Shown here: positions 1 to 7,930 of the stretch, piece by piece
Layout of the letters: the number at the start of each line of letters is the position of its first letter
How positions within the stretch are numbered: the stretch's first letter is position 1
Source: Microcaldota archaeon
Lineage (GTDB): Archaea; Micrarchaeota; Micrarchaeia; Micrarchaeales; Micrarchaeaceae
Length of the DNA stretch: 44,647 nt
Reading direction: 5' to 3'
Assembly (NCBI GenBank): GCA_021801355.1
Contig: JAJYYB010000015.1
Span: 1-44,647 of the forward strand
The notes under the pieces: model-generated
Database searches by the model: none
What the model was told of the DNA's origin: nothing
Seen by the model: only the letters and a program-made list of their open reading frames with translations
Made by a program: the position numbers and the translations under genes

Positions 1-22
1 GAATTGCTGCTTGAGCTAGAAA

Positions 23-94
23 TGGACTCGGCGGGAATCGCACCCGCGACCTCGCCGTTGCGAACGGCGCGCTCCACTACTGAGCCACGAGCCC
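23..94 (-). tRNA. tRNA-Ala (anticodon CGC)
   Basis: A full cloverleaf of 72 nt reads on the minus strand. The acceptor stem GGGCTCG pairs with CGAGTCC and contains the G3-U70 wobble that identifies alanine tRNA. The anticodon loop TTCGCAA gives anticodon CGC, reading GCG codons. Discriminator is A and CCA is not encoded, so the neighbouring CCA-adding enzyme is needed. The T-loop reads TGCGATT, so position 55, normally U, is G; the D-loop AGTAGTG has A where G18 is expected. A TATA-like TTTAAATA lies about 22-25 nt upstream, in the gap shared with cca. Identity is secure; the loop changes are odd. Confidence 0.95.
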
Positions 95-154
95 ACGTGA
101 AATCGTTGTATTTAAAAGTATTTAAGGTTTTTTAGGCTTGTATATATTGGTTAT

Positions 155-1573
155 ATGGGTTCCAAGGTTGGTGCAGCAGAAAAAGTCCGCATGAAAAGCC
201 TCAAGTCGCGTATTCTTAAAATGGTAAAACCAACTGCTGACGAGCTTAAATCAGCAACTTACCATGCGAATGAAATAATTGCTAGGCTGAAGGCGGTGGC
301 ACCGAAAAATGTGGAGATAGTTACCGCAGGTTCCGTAGCCAGAGGGACGCAGGTCAGAGGAAGCTACGATATAGACGTGTTCTTATTGTTTCCTAAAGGC
401 GAGGATGAAAGGAGCATGGAGATGCGCGGGGTGGCGCTGGCAAAAAAGATAGTTGATAAGAGTAAGAAGGAATCGTTCATAATAAAATATGCAGAACATC
501 CTTATGTGAAAATTTTACTTGAAGGAGGCAGTATAAGTGCGGACATAGTGCCGGCCTTTAAGATAAAAAATGCACTGGACTTGGGAAGCGCTGTTGACAG
601 GACTCCGTTGCATAACGAGTTCGTAAATGCGCACCTGAGCGCCAAACAGAAGGATGATGTCAGGATCTTTAAAGCGCTGCTGAAGAACCACAATGTATAC
701 GGGGCTGAGGCCCAAGTGCGCGGCTTTTCAGGCTATCTTTGCGAATTGCTTATTTTTTATTATGGGTCTTTTGAGAGCTTAATAGGTGCATTTTCGCGAA
801 TAAAAATACCTGCGATAATAAACATAGGCAATAAAACCGAAGTTGACCCTAAATCCGAGCAGGGCACCGCCTTGCTGAAGCGGTTCGAAAGCGATTTTTT
901 AGTGATAGATCCTACTGACGTAAACAGGAACGTTGCTGCAAGCGTTTCAAAGCAGTCTATAGCAAAGCTCGTACTGGTTTCAAAAGCGCTTGCTAGGAAA
1001 CCTGTGATTGAGGTATTTAATGGAGTCCAATATTCAAGCACGCTCGCTAAAGAAAAGTTATTGGATTTTCAAAAGGCAATGGACTTTGATATATACCTGT
1101 TAGCTTTCAGTTACGATGACATTGCAGAAGACATAATATGGGAGCAACTTACGAAACTTAGGCTCAGGATAAATGATTTGCTGTCAAGAAATGGATTTGC
1201 ACCGCTTCAGTCTTTCCAAAACATTAGAGGAGGGCTATGCATCGCCGCGTTCTTCATAAACAGAATCTATAATGGATGTTCGATTCGGAGAGGGCCGTCG
1301 GTCTTCATGGGTGACGCTACAGAAGCGTTTTTGAAGGCGCACAGAGAGAGTTTGGGCTTATTCTTGCAGGATGACAGAGTCATTTCGTTGGAGAAATCCG
1401 AATATGCCGACCCAGAGATGCTCCTTCTAAATCTAAAAAGTGGTAGGGATTTCACAATCCCGTCCCACATAAGACCTGCTAGCAGATTCGTTTACATGAA
1501 CAAAAAAATACCTGAGGAGCATGCACGATTGCTGTATGAGGCATTTGAGGATGCGATGATAACTGTCTTCTAA
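155..1573 (+). CDS. cca: CCA-adding enzyme (archaeal class I tRNA nucleotidyltransferase)
   Basis: Adds or repairs the 3' CCA of tRNAs using CTP and ATP, without a nucleic acid template. The nucleotidyltransferase signature is visible: GS at residues 59-60 followed by DID at 72-74, with the third carboxylate in SADIVPAF (D129). The archaeal-family block DRTPLHNEFV spans about 147-156. At 472 aa the length is normal for the archaeal family. The ATG at 155 follows an AT-rich TATA region shared with the divergent tRNA-Ala; an internal ATG at 191 is an alternative start. The stop codon abuts the convergent kinase gene with no gap. All three tRNA genes in this window lack an encoded CCA. Confidence 0.95.
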   Translation: MGSKVGAAEKVRMKSLKSRILKMVKPTADELKSATYHANEIIARLKAVAPKNVEIVTAGSVARGTQVRGSYDIDVFLLFPKGEDERSMEMRGVALAKKIVDKSKKESFIIKYAEHPYVKILLEGGSISADIVPAFKIKNALDLGSAVDRTPLHNEFVNAHLSAKQKDDVRIFKALLKNHNVYGAEAQVRGFSGYLCELLIFYYGSFESLIGAFSRIKIPAIINIGNKTEVDPKSEQGTALLKRFESDFLVIDPTDVNRNVAASVSKQSIAKLVLVSKALARKPVIEVFNGVQYSSTLAKEKLLDFQKAMDFDIYLLAFSYDDIAEDIIWEQLTKLRLRINDLLSRNGFAPLQSFQNIRGGLCIAAFFINRIYNGCSIRRGPSVFMGDATEAFLKAHRESLGLFLQDDRVISLEKSEYADPEMLLLNLKSGRDFTIPSHIRPASRFVYMNKKIPEEHARLLYEAFEDAMITVF

Positions 1574-2143
1574 TCAAAGCTTATACTTATTAGGGCCTTT
1601 TATAAGGCTGAATAATTCTGGCATTTTGTCGATAGGCTTGCTCGACATTTCTAATTGACTTTTGCCTTTTATTCCGTTACCGATGAACTTGAGCGCGCGT
1701 TCAATTTCTTCATCACTTTCTATCTCATAGACATGCTCTGAAATGTGGGTGCTGTTAACACCGCAATAGTCCAGCGCTTCTGAGATTATGTTCTCCTTTA
1801 TTTTTTCGAATTGATAACCGCGCTTCTCCTCCCTGTTTATCAGCTCTTCGAGGCTTGCCCTTACTACGAATACTGCATCAAGGCGTATTTTAAGTTCTGG
1901 AAGTAGATGGCCCACAATTGCGATGTTTTCTTCCTCTTTGACTTTAAGCATTTTGTTTATCTCTGTTGTTAATTTTTCTATCATCACTATCTTTGTTCCG
2001 AACTTGTCCGTTCCTGAGAACAAATCATGCTCCGCAGCGACATCATTAAGCTCTATTATTGAGAAGTCGGGCATGTGCTTCTTGATAAGTGATGCAAAAG
2101 TGCTCTTTCCTGTTGCCGCAGTTCCTGTGATTCCTATTTTCAT
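1574..2143 (-). CDS. AK6/Fap7-type adenylate kinase-like NTPase
   Basis: A 189-aa P-loop kinase. The Walker A motif GTAATGKST is at residues 7-15, and the block RASLEELINREEKRGYQ, typical of the AK6/Fap7 LID region, follows the GHLL segment. In archaea and eukaryotes this family has adenylate kinase/ATPase activity and assists late small-subunit assembly through uS11; that role is transferred from the family, not shown here. The C-terminal ~30 residues (from about 160) do not look conserved. It lies upstream of nothing obvious; the hypothetical gene 2164-2760 is 20 nt upstream on the same strand and may share its transcript. It is convergent with cca. Confidence 0.8.
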   Translation of the reverse strand: MKIGITGTAATGKSTFASLIKKHMPDFSIIELNDVAAEHDLFSGTDKFGTKIVMIEKLTTEINKMLKVKEEENIAIVGHLLPELKIRLDAVFVVRASLEELINREEKRGYQFEKIKENIISEALDYCGVNSTHISEHVYEIESDEEIERALKFIGNGIKGKSQLEMSSKPIDKMPELFSLIKGPNKYKL

Positions 2144-2163
2144 TTACGCACTGTTGCTATAGT

Positions 2164-2760
2164 TTATGGGGCCATAAGCTGTGAGGCCGCGTCGAAAAGA
2201 GTGCCAATCTCAGCTTTGCTATCCTGAAGGGACTTGTATTCGTTGTAAGGCATGTAGATATTAAGCGAATAGTTCTTGCTCTGGCCGCTGAAGAGCCAAC
2301 TACCGACCTTTTTGCCATTTACTTCTCTTGTGAAATCAGCAACAAGGTAGGAATTCGCAAGCAGCTTGTCTATTAGCGCATTGATTTCAGGTCCGCCTTC
2401 GTTTACGTTTATTATGTCCTCTGTCGCGCCTCTCTCTATGGAAACAGGCTTTATCACAGGAACCTTATTCTGCTTGGCGCGGGTCGCTATTGATTGGGCA
2501 ATCATCGTAGTTGCAGCATCGCAGTTTTGCAACGTAGTCTCGAAACGCGCTTTCTGGTCGGCTACATTCTTTATGCTTGAATCAATAAAGTCATTCAATG
2601 ATTTTCGCATGCTAGCTATTGATGTCTTGATTTCAGGCTCTGATGCGAACCTCAATGGATCTGTCAGGAAATCCCTGACGGATATCTTGAGCCCTTTGCC
2701 TGATGTTGCATCAAATTGGGTTATTAACATGTCTGTATAATCGCTCCATAAATCCGCCAT
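2164..2760 (-). CDS. Hypothetical protein, 198 aa, mostly helical
   Basis: I do not recognise this family. The protein is soluble-looking, has no signal peptide or membrane segment, one Cys, and a long charged amphipathic stretch between about residues 40 and 105 that could form coiled coil or a helical bundle. The last third (KVGSWLFSG..YSLNIYMPY) looks like beta strands. It starts 56 nt from the divergent DUF357 gene, with a TTATAAATAA TATA-like element between them that could serve both directions. It sits 20 nt before the AK6-like gene and is probably cotranscribed with it. Coding potential is supported by the uninterrupted frame and flanking spacing. Confidence 0.75.
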   Translation of the reverse strand: MADLWSDYTDMLITQFDATSGKGLKISVRDFLTDPLRFASEPEIKTSIASMRKSLNDFIDSSIKNVADQKARFETTLQNCDAATTMIAQSIATRAKQNKVPVIKPVSIERGATEDIINVNEGGPEINALIDKLLANSYLVADFTREVNGKKVGSWLFSGQSKNYSLNIYMPYNEYKSLQDSKAEIGTLFDAASQLMAP

Positions 2761-2816
2761 TTAACCACAGTTTTAAATCTTGCTAACCAAATTATAAATA
2801 ATAGCATGGTGACCTT

Positions 2817-3065
2817 ATGACGGGAGACGCCGATAATGAGCTTATAGTCAAACGCATAACAAAAGACATAGCCATGTTTGATGAAAATATAAAAAAAGTC
2901 GAGGTTAAGGGGCCGTTTGGAAAGCAAATGCAGAATGTGATAGACTTATCTAAAATGTATGCGAGCGACGCAAAGAGCTACCTGGATAAGAAGGATTTTT
3001 ACACTTCGTTCTCCTGCATCTCATACGCGCACGGGCTCCTGGATGCTGTAATAAAGATTATATGA
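2817..3065 (+). CDS. DUF357 family protein
   Basis: Small 82-aa helical protein of the archaeal DUF357 family (recognised from the pattern of a charged N-terminal helix followed by ASDAKSYLDKKDFYTSFSCISYAHGLLDA). Function is not established; a helical hairpin resembling HEPN or TPR-like small proteins is likely. The gene overlaps trm1 by ATGA (its TGA stop at 3063-3065 overlaps the ATG at 3062), so translation is probably coupled. Association with trm1 recurs in archaea as far as I know. A TATA-like TTATAAATAAT sits about 25 nt before the ATG, so the mRNA is probably leaderless. Confidence 0.8.
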   Translation: MTGDADNELIVKRITKDIAMFDENIKKVEVKGPFGKQMQNVIDLSKMYASDAKSYLDKKDFYTSFSCISYAHGLLDAVIKII

Positions 3066-4204
3066 AATTATTTTCTGGTTCTATGGATCGCGATATTTAC
3101 GCAGAAGGGAAAGCCAGGGTCTATAGGACGGAAAATGCGTTCCTCAACCCGGAAGCCAAGGCATCTAGGGACATAAGTGTCGGCTTCCTAAACGCTGTCG
3201 GTGCCTCTGGCTTAACGTGCCTTGATGCAACAGCTGCGACAGGGATAAGGGGGATAAGATATTCGCTGGAGACCAAGTTGTGGGGCGTGAGCTTTCTTGA
3301 AATAAATGGATCCTCTTACAAGGAGCTACTCAGAAACCTTGAATTGAACGCTTTGGAGCCAAAAACCGCTCTGAACACAAGCATACAGGAGTTTGCTAAC
3401 ACCACGAAAAGCAGGTTTGACTTTATAGACCTAGACCCTTTCGGCGGCGTCACCCCTTACATATACGATCTCGTGAAGATTGCAACGGACGGATCCTACC
3501 TTATGGTAACGGCAACAGACACTGCCGTATTATGCGGCGCGGAGGAAAAGGCGTGCCTAAGGCTTTATGGTGCCAAGCCCATGCATAACGAGCTCTGCCA
3601 CGAGGTAGGCATGCGCATCCTGATAAGTTACATAGCAAATGTTGCAGCACAATTCAATTTTGGGATTAGAGTGCACCTGACTGCCTCTTATCTGCATTAC
3701 ATGAGGGCTTTCGTTGAGCTAAAACGTGGCAATAAAGATGCGATGGCGTCTATATCGTCAATGGGCTATGCTGGTTACTGCAACAAATGCAAGGCTGGAA
3801 CATACGATTTTGGGCAGATACCTAAGAGCAGCACGTGCAGAACATGTGGCGGAGCGCTGCAGATTTCGGGCAGGATGTGGCTTGGAAGCATTTGCAACAA
3901 GAGTATAGCCGAAAGTGTTGCCAGGAACGTTAGGGATGCGGGCGCAGAACAGAAGACCGTCAACTTCATTGACGTAGTAGCCAACGAACTTGATACGCCT
4001 TTGCACTACTCATTGCCTATGCTTACGAAACGCATGCATCTCGGCTCTGTGAGCATGAAAACGGTCATGGACGACATAATGGAGAAGGGCTATGGGGTAA
4101 CCAGGACCCAGTTCAACAAGGACGGAATAAAGACCGATGCTGGCATAGACGAGGTAATTGATTCTATAAGGAAATCAATTGGGAGCACAGCTAAGCAAAA
4201 CTAA
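3062..4204 (+). CDS. trm1: tRNA (guanine(26)-N2)-dimethyltransferase Trm1
   Basis: Methylates G26 of tRNAs to m2G/m2,2G using SAM. The 380-aa length is typical for archaeal Trm1. Visible features are the N-terminal EGKARVYRTENAFLNP block, the SAM-binding region LTCLDATAATGIRGIRY (about 51-67), the catalytic DLDPFG at 123-128, and a C-terminal four-cysteine zinc site CNKC..CRTC. The tRNA-Thr at 24298 carries G26, a suitable substrate. Translation is coupled to the upstream DUF357 gene through a 4-nt overlap. The downstream neighbour is convergent, 33 nt away. Confidence 0.95.
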   Translation: MKLFSGSMDRDIYAEGKARVYRTENAFLNPEAKASRDISVGFLNAVGASGLTCLDATAATGIRGIRYSLETKLWGVSFLEINGSSYKELLRNLELNALEPKTALNTSIQEFANTTKSRFDFIDLDPFGGVTPYIYDLVKIATDGSYLMVTATDTAVLCGAEEKACLRLYGAKPMHNELCHEVGMRILISYIANVAAQFNFGIRVHLTASYLHYMRAFVELKRGNKDAMASISSMGYAGYCNKCKAGTYDFGQIPKSSTCRTCGGALQISGRMWLGSICNKSIAESVARNVRDAGAEQKTVNFIDVVANELDTPLHYSLPMLTKRMHLGSVSMKTVMDDIMEKGYGVTRTQFNKDGIKTDAGIDEVIDSIRKSIGSTAKQN

Positions 4205-4237
4205 TGCAATATAATAAAAAAGGAAAAGGCAGAGCGA

Positions 4238-4960
4238 CTATTTCCTCCTTGAACTCACTGCAACTAGATGGCACTCGTTTTCGTAGCCAAGCGCCTGCTT
4301 GAAAACATCAGGCTCCATGGCTACCGTGCTATCGGAGTACGGATCGTTTATGTAGAATGTGTCCTTGTCGTAGCCCTTGACGACAACCCAATGGGGTGAA
4401 GCTTCAAGGTACGAATTGATCACGTTAGCGTTTACCAGCACAATAGGTATAAGCCCATTGTTGAGATGCTTCTTTATAGTGTTTGTGGTGGTCTGCGAGT
4501 AGAGTTCACTCACTTTCATTTCCTTTACCTTGCTTTTTATCTCGTTAAAAGATGAGTTAAGGGTCTCGAGGTTTATTCCTTCGTAAACTGCCAACTTCTT
4601 CTCGTAGCCCTCATCCTTTACGTTGCTCACTATGGTCGGGTTCGTGCCTCTCTTAGCAAGAGCGTACGCAAGGCCGTATCTCGAACCGTGCCATACGCTG
4701 CCATTTACCGCTTCCTGCCATATCTCAAATTCCTGCTCTTTTTGCATCTTGAATGATTTGTTTATGTACTTCAATACCATCATTGCGCAGGCAGCCGCGC
4801 TGGTGAATTCCTCCGTCTGGGCGTAAGTTGGTATATCGAAAATCTTAGCCTCCTTCAATTTTGTCTTCCTGACCTTTAGCGCGCTTTTCTTTGCGATCTT
4901 GCTAACGGCCTTCTTGCCCGACTTCTTGACAGCCTTCTTCTGCGTTTTTTTCTGTGCCAT
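4238..4960 (-). CDS. Peptidase C39-like (papain-fold) protein with Lys-rich tail and altered active site
   Basis: The ATG at 4960 (MAQKKTQKKA) is chosen because an upstream extension to 5008 would run into tRNA-Leu. The first ~38 residues are a Lys/Ala-rich basic tail, resembling histone H1-like or nucleic-acid-binding tails. From residue 41 the protein follows the C39-like fold: IPTYAQTEEF, a helix, a His in SPHWVVVKGYD and an Asp in YINDPYSD. The usual TCGPA box with the nucleophilic Cys reads TSAAA (S54), so the Cys is replaced by Ser, although C58 lies nearby. It may be inactive as a cysteine protease or act as a binding protein. No signal peptide is seen. It lies directly downstream of tRNA-Leu. 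Confidence 0.7.
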   Translation of the reverse strand: MAQKKTQKKAVKKSGKKAVSKIAKKSALKVRKTKLKEAKIFDIPTYAQTEEFTSAAACAMMVLKYINKSFKMQKEQEFEIWQEAVNGSVWHGSRYGLAYALAKRGTNPTIVSNVKDEGYEKKLAVYEGINLETLNSSFNEIKSKVKEMKVSELYSQTTTNTIKKHLNNGLIPIVLVNANVINSYLEASPHWVVVKGYDKDTFYINDPYSDSTVAMEPDVFKQALGYENECHLVAVSSRRK

Positions 4961-4985
4961 AGTTTTCACCGATAAACACAAAAAG

Positions 4986-5085
4986 TGCAGGGAGAGAGAT
5001 TTGTTCAACTTTTCTTTGAACTCCCGTAGGCCTAAGCCAACGGATCTTGAGTCCGTCGCGTTTGACCAGGCTCCGCCATCCCTGC
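4986..5085 (-). tRNA. tRNA-Leu (anticodon CAA) with a T-loop intron
   Basis: The acceptor stem GCAGGGA/TCCCTGC is a perfect 7 bp. The D-arm is leucine-like (GAGCCTGGTCAAA), the anticodon loop CTCAAGA gives CAA, and a long class II variable arm follows. The T-arm stem GGGAG/CTCTC is interrupted: the loop is 22 nt instead of 7. Removing 15 nt (5001-5015) restores loop TTCAAAT, which fits the T-loop consensus exactly, and gives an 85-nt mature tRNA. Discriminator is A and no CCA is encoded. Confidence 0.93.
5001..5015 (-). other. 15-nt intron in the T-loop (position 59/60) of tRNA-Leu
   Basis: On the minus strand the flanks form a bulge-helix-bulge: outer helix GGGA/TCTC, a 3-nt bulge AAA on the 3' side, a 4-bp central helix GTTC/GAAC, and a 3-nt bulge AAA on the 5' side, with a weak inner helix. 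Cutting after the second A of each bulge, as the archaeal splicing endonuclease does, releases AGAAAAGTTGAACAA and joins TTCAA to AT. The central helix pairs 5' exon with intron 3' end, as in other archaeal tRNA introns. Confidence 0.85.
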
Positions 5086-5109
5086 ACGTTTCATTTTTTA
5101 AATCGATAG

Positions 5110-5117
5110 TTTATATA
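5110..5117 (-). promoter_or_regulatory. TATA box of tRNA-Leu
   Basis: On the minus strand TATATAAA lies 24 nt before the first tRNA base, the usual archaeal TATA-to-start spacing for transcription starting at or near the 5' end. Confidence 0.6.
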
Positions 5118-5285
5118 GATTTGTTTGAACCTGAGCTTATTTGCCTGGCTTAAAAAGCGGGCAAGATAAGAAAGCGTTTTTATAATATATATACGTTGTT
5201 ATGAAAAAATAGAATTGTTTATAAACCTTGCGTTACGGTGCTCTCGATTTGAAAAATTTATCTTAGAAAACAGTTTGAAATTGGG

Positions 5286-6341
5286 CTATAGCTCCTTTTC
5301 GTATATTCTGTTGATAAGCCTGACCTTGTTGTCCCAGTTAAATGTGCGCGCGTATCTTATTTTTGCAGGCTCTAGCGGCTTTTGCCTATCAATTAGTTGG
5401 TCTGCTATGCCAAGCAGGCTATCGGTGGTGCCTTTGTAAGCGTATCGGGTCACCTCCGCCGGTATATGGGCGCCTTTTAGGGTCATGACAGGCGTGCCTG
5501 AAGCCATTGCCTCTAGGATCGGGATGCCGAACCCTTCGCTTGCCGATAAATGCAACAGTGCGACAGCCTTGCTAAGGTGCCTCACCACCTCCCAGTCTTT
5601 TGCGCCTTTGTGCAGCACAACGTTGCCCGATCCGAAAACGTTTTTTCCCCTGATTATGGCTTCTGCGTCGTGTGTTGAAGTGAATATGTGCAAGATCTGA
5701 TCCTTGTGGCCGCCAGCTTGCAGCAGCGACCAGAATTTCAGCAGCCCTGATACATTCTTGTTATCGTATTCTACCGAGCCGATGTACAGAAAGTCCTTCC
5801 TTTCGCCTTTCCATATCTTCGACTTGAGGAATATGTCATCTAGGCCGTCAGCCACAACATATCCGGGTTTATCATCGCCAAAATAAGCTTCGCGCTCCTT
5901 TTTCGTCTGCGTGCTAACATCGAGGAAAACATCCGCATCGCGGTTGGCCTGCTCCCATAGGGCTATCTTAAACTTGTACTTCAGCTTGTAAACGCCCCTG
6001 GCCTGCTTAAACCTATCATAAACAAGCATGTCGTTCCATTTCAGCACCTTGAGCTTTGCCTCTGCCCTGAGCACATTGGCATGGTCCGGGGCCATTGGAT
6101 GTATTATGTCAGGCCTTATTTTCCTTATCTCATCGAAAGCAGGGCCCTCGAACGCAATTTTCGAGACAGCTTGGGCTATAGGGTTGTTATGCTTCCCGGA
6201 GAAATCTTTTAGCGCAAGTTTGTAGACCTTCCTGACCTTACTCATGTGTGTGTATATCTCGTAAGAAGCGCGCCCTATTCCGTCAACATTCTTGGCGTCG
6301 AATTCTTTTGATACCAGAAGCACTTTAATATTCTCGCTCAT
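5286..6341 (-). CDS. GT4-family glycosyltransferase (GT-B fold)
   Basis: A 351-aa cytosolic or peripheral retaining glycosyltransferase. The GT4 signature EGFGIPILEAMASGTP is clear, with the E-x7-E glutamates at residues 269 and 277. The N-terminal domain carries the acceptor-side GIGRASYEIY loop (21-30), and DFLYIGSVEYDNKN (183-196) opens the nucleotide-sugar-binding domain. The donor and acceptor cannot be told from sequence. The gene is divergent from the phosphodiesterase-like gene at 6401, about 60 nt away. With AglB and the GT-C enzyme in this window, a role in surface glycan synthesis is a reasonable inference. Confidence 0.88.
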   Translation of the reverse strand: MSENIKVLLVSKEFDAKNVDGIGRASYEIYTHMSKVRKVYKLALKDFSGKHNNPIAQAVSKIAFEGPAFDEIRKIRPDIIHPMAPDHANVLRAEAKLKVLKWNDMLVYDRFKQARGVYKLKYKFKIALWEQANRDADVFLDVSTQTKKEREAYFGDDKPGYVVADGLDDIFLKSKIWKGERKDFLYIGSVEYDNKNVSGLLKFWSLLQAGGHKDQILHIFTSTHDAEAIIRGKNVFGSGNVVLHKGAKDWEVVRHLSKAVALLHLSASEGFGIPILEAMASGTPVMTLKGAHIPAEVTRYAYKGTTDSLLGIADQLIDRQKPLEPAKIRYARTFNWDNKVRLINRIYEKEL

Positions 6342-6400
6342 ATACTTTAGTATCGTTTCTAAAGCTTAAAACAGTTTCCGTGGATTGGTCGGCTTTGTTT

Positions 6401-7930
6401 ATGGAGCAGAGAAAATTGTATATTATAGGAATGGACGCGGCACCACTCTGGATAATACGCGATTTCTATAAAGAATACCGAATGGATGGGTTTGCAGAGT
6501 TGCTTTCTAAGGGCGTGCTAACCGAAATGGAGTCGACCATGCCGCCTATGACCGGCCCTTCATGGCCCAGCATATACACTGGATTCAGGCCTGGGGCGCA
6601 TGGAGTGCCGGAATTCTTCAAGATGGAACCGAACTACACCAAGTCTGTAGTTTATTACGATACTTCGATCAAGGCGCCATTCTGGACAAAGCTTTCTAGG
6701 AGAGGATTCCGCAGCCTTATAGTAACTCCTGCGATGCTGGTGAAGCAGGAGTCCGATCCTAATGTTGACATGATGACAGGGTTCCCCCTGCCTGCAAGGT
6801 TCAGTTCGAACCGCTTGAAGGAAGTCGCAGAAAAGTACTCGTTCGCTGGTGAGCCGGAGGTCGAAAGGGGGCTGAAAAGCGGAGAACTTACGCTTGAGGA
6901 GGCATCGCATGGCTATCTTAAAGGCACCAAAGCCAGGAGCGAAGTGAGCAAGGAGCTCATAGAAAAAAATGACTATGACCTGGCATTTATATGCTTCACT
7001 GAACAGGACAGGATGCAGCACTACGCGCTTAATAAGGCGCGATGGAAGGATTATATTCTGCCTATGTACAAGGAGGTGGCGGATTTCATAGAGTGGGTGG
7101 AACGCAGGGCGAAGAAAGAGGGAGCTACAGTTATGCTTGTGTCTGACCATGGCGCGCAGCCGATAAAGAGGAAATTCCTGATGAACGGCTGGCTGATAAA
7201 CAAAGGCTATGCACAGCCAAAAAAACTTATCGAAGAGGGGATCAAGCAGGTGGGCAGTGGCAAGAGCAGCATAAAATACGACCTGAGGGAAACGCTCCTG
7301 AAGAGCGGCTTGAGGAAGAGGGTGTACGACAAACTGCCAAGTTCAGGTAAGAAGCTCGTGAAGACAGCGATAGAGAAGACGCTCTCCGGAACATCTTCGG
7401 GCGACTACACGCGCCTGCATGACTTCGACTATGACATGGGCAAGACAAGGGCATTCGCCAGCATTGCGAACTGCCCTATGACTACGATATTCGTAAATGA
7501 TGACAGATTCGATGATGGAATAGTGAGCGCCGATGAGAAAAAGGCGCTCAAGAAGGAGCTAATGTCGAACCTGCTCGGGATAAAGGACGCGAACGGGGAC
7601 AAGCTCATCGTAAACGTTTACGACGCTGACGATTACTATGAGGGCACGAAGCTCTTCATAGCACCGGACATAATGGCGGAGATAAAGCCAGGTTACATAA
7701 TAGACGCTTTCGGTTACCTGAAGAGCGGCGGCCTTTTCATGGATCCTGAGCCTCCGAAAAGCGGGGATCACCTAAGGAATGGTATCTTCGGCGCGATAAG
7801 CTATGGGAAGGGGCTGGATTACGCAGGCATAAAGAAAAAGAAGCTGTACGTTTACAACGTCGAGCCTACGGTAATGAGATATTTCGGGCTCAAACCGGAC
7901 AATGACAGGCGATACGGGCCGATCTTCTAG
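6401..7930 (+). CDS. Type I phosphodiesterase / nucleotide pyrophosphatase (alkaline phosphatase superfamily)
   Basis: The ATG at 6401 gives MEQRKLYIIGMDAAP; a GTG at 6380 would add seven residues not expected in the family. The metal-binding Asp in IIGMDAAP, the nucleophile region MPPMTGPSWPSIYTGFRPG, FTEQDRMQHY, and the metal-binding SDHGAQ are all present in the usual order, so the enzyme looks intact. Such proteins hydrolyse phosphodiester or phosphomonoester bonds of nucleotide sugars or lipids; the substrate is not predictable. No signal peptide or membrane segment is seen, so it is probably cytosolic. Its stop overlaps the stop of the convergent polyprenyl synthase by 3 nt. Confidence 0.85.
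   Translation: MEQRKLYIIGMDAAPLWIIRDFYKEYRMDGFAELLSKGVLTEMESTMPPMTGPSWPSIYTGFRPGAHGVPEFFKMEPNYTKSVVYYDTSIKAPFWTKLSRRGFRSLIVTPAMLVKQESDPNVDMMTGFPLPARFSSNRLKEVAEKYSFAGEPEVERGLKSGELTLEEASHGYLKGTKARSEVSKELIEKNDYDLAFICFTEQDRMQHYALNKARWKDYILPMYKEVADFIEWVERRAKKEGATVMLVSDHGAQPIKRKFLMNGWLINKGYAQPKKLIEEGIKQVGSGKSSIKYDLRETLLKSGLRKRVYDKLPSSGKKLVKTAIEKTLSGTSSGDYTRLHDFDYDMGKTRAFASIANCPMTTIFVNDDRFDDGIVSADEKKALKKELMSNLLGIKDANGDKLIVNVYDADDYYEGTKLFIAPDIMAEIKPGYIIDAFGYLKSGGLFMDPEPPKSGDHLRNGIFGAISYGKGLDYAGIKKKKLYVYNVEPTVMRYFGLKPDNDRRYGPIF

Noticed and set aside
4961-5008. N-terminal extension of the C39-like protein
   Set aside because: It would translate through the T-loop intron and 3' half of tRNA-Leu; the internal ATG at 4960 starts a Lys-rich N-terminus and clears the tRNA.
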